Source of the DNA: Rhizobiaceae bacterium
Lineage (GTDB): Bacteria; Pseudomonadota; Alphaproteobacteria; Rhizobiales; Rhizobiaceae
DNA length: 33,923 bases
Direction of reading: 5' to 3'
Assembly (NCBI GenBank): GCA_027483885.1
Contig: JAIXTO010000184.1
Location: forward strand, 1-33,923
The notes under the pieces are model-generated. The model searched no databases. It saw nothing but the letters and a program-made list of their open reading frames with translations, and was not told the DNA's origin. This document shows positions 33,113 through 33,923 of the stretch, in pieces; positions within the stretch are counted from its first letter, which is position 1, and the number at the start of each line of letters is the position of its first letter. Both the position numbers and the translations under genes were made by a program.

Positions 33113-33877
33113 TTACTGGACTTCGTTGACATATCGATGATTGGCGGTGGTTGCACGGTGTGCTGAAATCAGCACCGGGACGGCCATCTGGTCGTAGGCC
33201 ACTTCATCGATCGTCAGCACTGCTGCGGGCAGCGTCAGCTCGAGCCAGCGGGCATCGGCGTCCGTTGCGAGGTCAGCGCCGATCTGCTCGCGGATTGCCG
33301 AAATACGGATGCCGTATTTGTCCAGCAGATGCAGGTAAAAGAGGGGCGGCACCTGCGCGGGGTTGTCGGGGAAGTCCGGAACGCGTTCGCGGGGCAGTGT
33401 CAATGTTTCATGCATGATGGGGCGGTCATCGACGTGGCGCACGCGGTGAAACGTGACGACGGGCGCGCCTTCCTCGATCTGTAATTTGGCACCCTGCACG
33501 GAAGTCGCCTCAGCGCTGGCAATGGCGGTCACTGTCGTCACGGACTTGCTCAGTGTGCCGTCCAGCCCATGCAGACGAAAATACTGGAAGAACAGGCGCA
33601 GGCTGTGTTGCGGCTTTCGACCCGTCACCACCGTCCCGGTCTTGCGGCGGCGGCTCAGCAATCCGTCATTGGTCAGATCCATCAGAGCGCGCCGGATGGT
33701 GCCGACCGCGACACCATAGGTTTGCGCCAGCGCCACTTCGCTTGGCAACACGGCACCCGGCTCCAGTTTGCCCAGCATGATGGCTTCGGTGATCTGCCGC
33801 TTCACGACTTCATAGAGGGGCAGGGACAATTCGCTCAATCGCATGGATTCTGATGAATTATTGGGCAATTCCGGCAA
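33113..33877 (-). CDS. GntR-family regulator, HutC/UTRA type
   Basis: This 254-residue regulator has an N-terminal winged helix (LYEVVKRQITEAIMLGKLEPG, VLPSEVALAQTYGVAVGTIRRAL, about residues 20-80) and a UTRA ligand-binding domain (about residues 95-245; PVVTFHRVRHVDDRPIMHETLTLP). The first start is TTG at 33877, with AGAGG about 7 nt upstream; the next ATG, at 33844, has no ribosome site, so the TTG start is preferred. It is convergent with the GlcG-like gene and its promoter faces the window edge, so it may control either this ABC/ThDP operon or a divergent gene outside the window. Confidence 0.9.
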   Translation of the reverse strand: MPELPNNSSESMRLSELSLPLYEVVKRQITEAIMLGKLEPGAVLPSEVALAQTYGVAVGTIRRALMDLTNDGLLSRRRKTGTVVTGRKPQHSLRLFFQYFRLHGLDGTLSKSVTTVTAIASAEATSVQGAKLQIEEGAPVVTFHRVRHVDDRPIMHETLTLPRERVPDFPDNPAQVPPLFYLHLLDKYGIRISAIREQIGADLATDADARWLELTLPAAVLTIDEVAYDQMAVPVLISAHRATTANHRYVNEVQ

Positions 33878-33923
33878 TGATTTGCCTCTTCTTTGGAGTT
33901 GACTTGGTGCTTCGAGCTGAGCA

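Overview
The window looks like an accessory replicon (or chromid) segment of a rhizobial alphaproteobacterium (Rhizobium/Agrobacterium/Ensifer type). The basis is high GC, dense ATGA-overlapped catabolic operons, one ABC importer per operon, UgpC-type ATPases, and local LacI/SorC/LysR/GntR regulators. Species-level placement is inference. I saw no rRNA, tRNA, CRISPR array, transposase, integrase or replication gene.

Layout. (1) 10-10307, plus strand: a polyol catabolic operon. It holds a family-1 sugar/polyol ABC importer (binding protein, two permeases, UgpC-like ATPase), an SIS-domain 6-phospho-3-hexuloisomerase-like protein, an EryC-like TIM-barrel epimerase, a SorC/EryD-like regulator, a xylitol-dehydrogenase-like MDR enzyme, a ribitol-dehydrogenase-like SDR and an FGGY pentulose (D-ribulose) kinase. 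(2) 10409-16042: an L-idonate/5-ketogluconate/gluconate module. A LacI regulator, an EthD-like protein, a 3-hydroxyisobutyrate-dehydrogenase-like enzyme, gluconokinase and gluconate 5-dehydrogenase lie on the minus strand. A D-2-hydroxyacid dehydrogenase and L-idonate 5-dehydrogenase diverge on the plus strand. A perfect 14-bp palindrome lies in the divergent promoter region and a degenerate copy lies just before the LacI gene. (3) 16043-18160: a scarred junction with a DhaL (dihydroxyacetone kinase DAK2) relic, an intact D-amino-acid aminotransferase gene, an M24 peptidase relic and a VOC-family gene. (4) 18368-25438: a hydantoin/N-carbamoyl-D-amino-acid operon with a polar amino-acid-type ABC importer, N-carbamoyl-D-amino-acid hydrolase, D-hydantoinase, hydantoin racemase and a LysR regulator. 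(5) 25439-26345: a palindrome-rich spacer and a RelB/DinJ-ParE toxin-antitoxin pair whose toxin is cut by an in-frame TAG. (6) 26393-33020: a divergent LysR gene and an operon with an NMT1/taurine-type ABC importer (two different permeases), an acetolactate-synthase-like ThDP enzyme and a GlcG/HbpS-like protein. (7) 33113-33877: a convergent GntR/HutC regulator, probably controlling genes beyond the window.

How the genes work together. Module 1 would import a polyol, oxidise it to a ketose and phosphorylate it; the isomerase and epimerase would feed the product into central metabolism. Module 2 would reduce and phosphorylate ketogluconates to 6-phosphogluconate. Module 4 would racemise and open hydantoins to D-amino acids, which the neighbouring aminotransferase could deaminate. 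Module 6 has no pathway I can name and is the best candidate for something undescribed.
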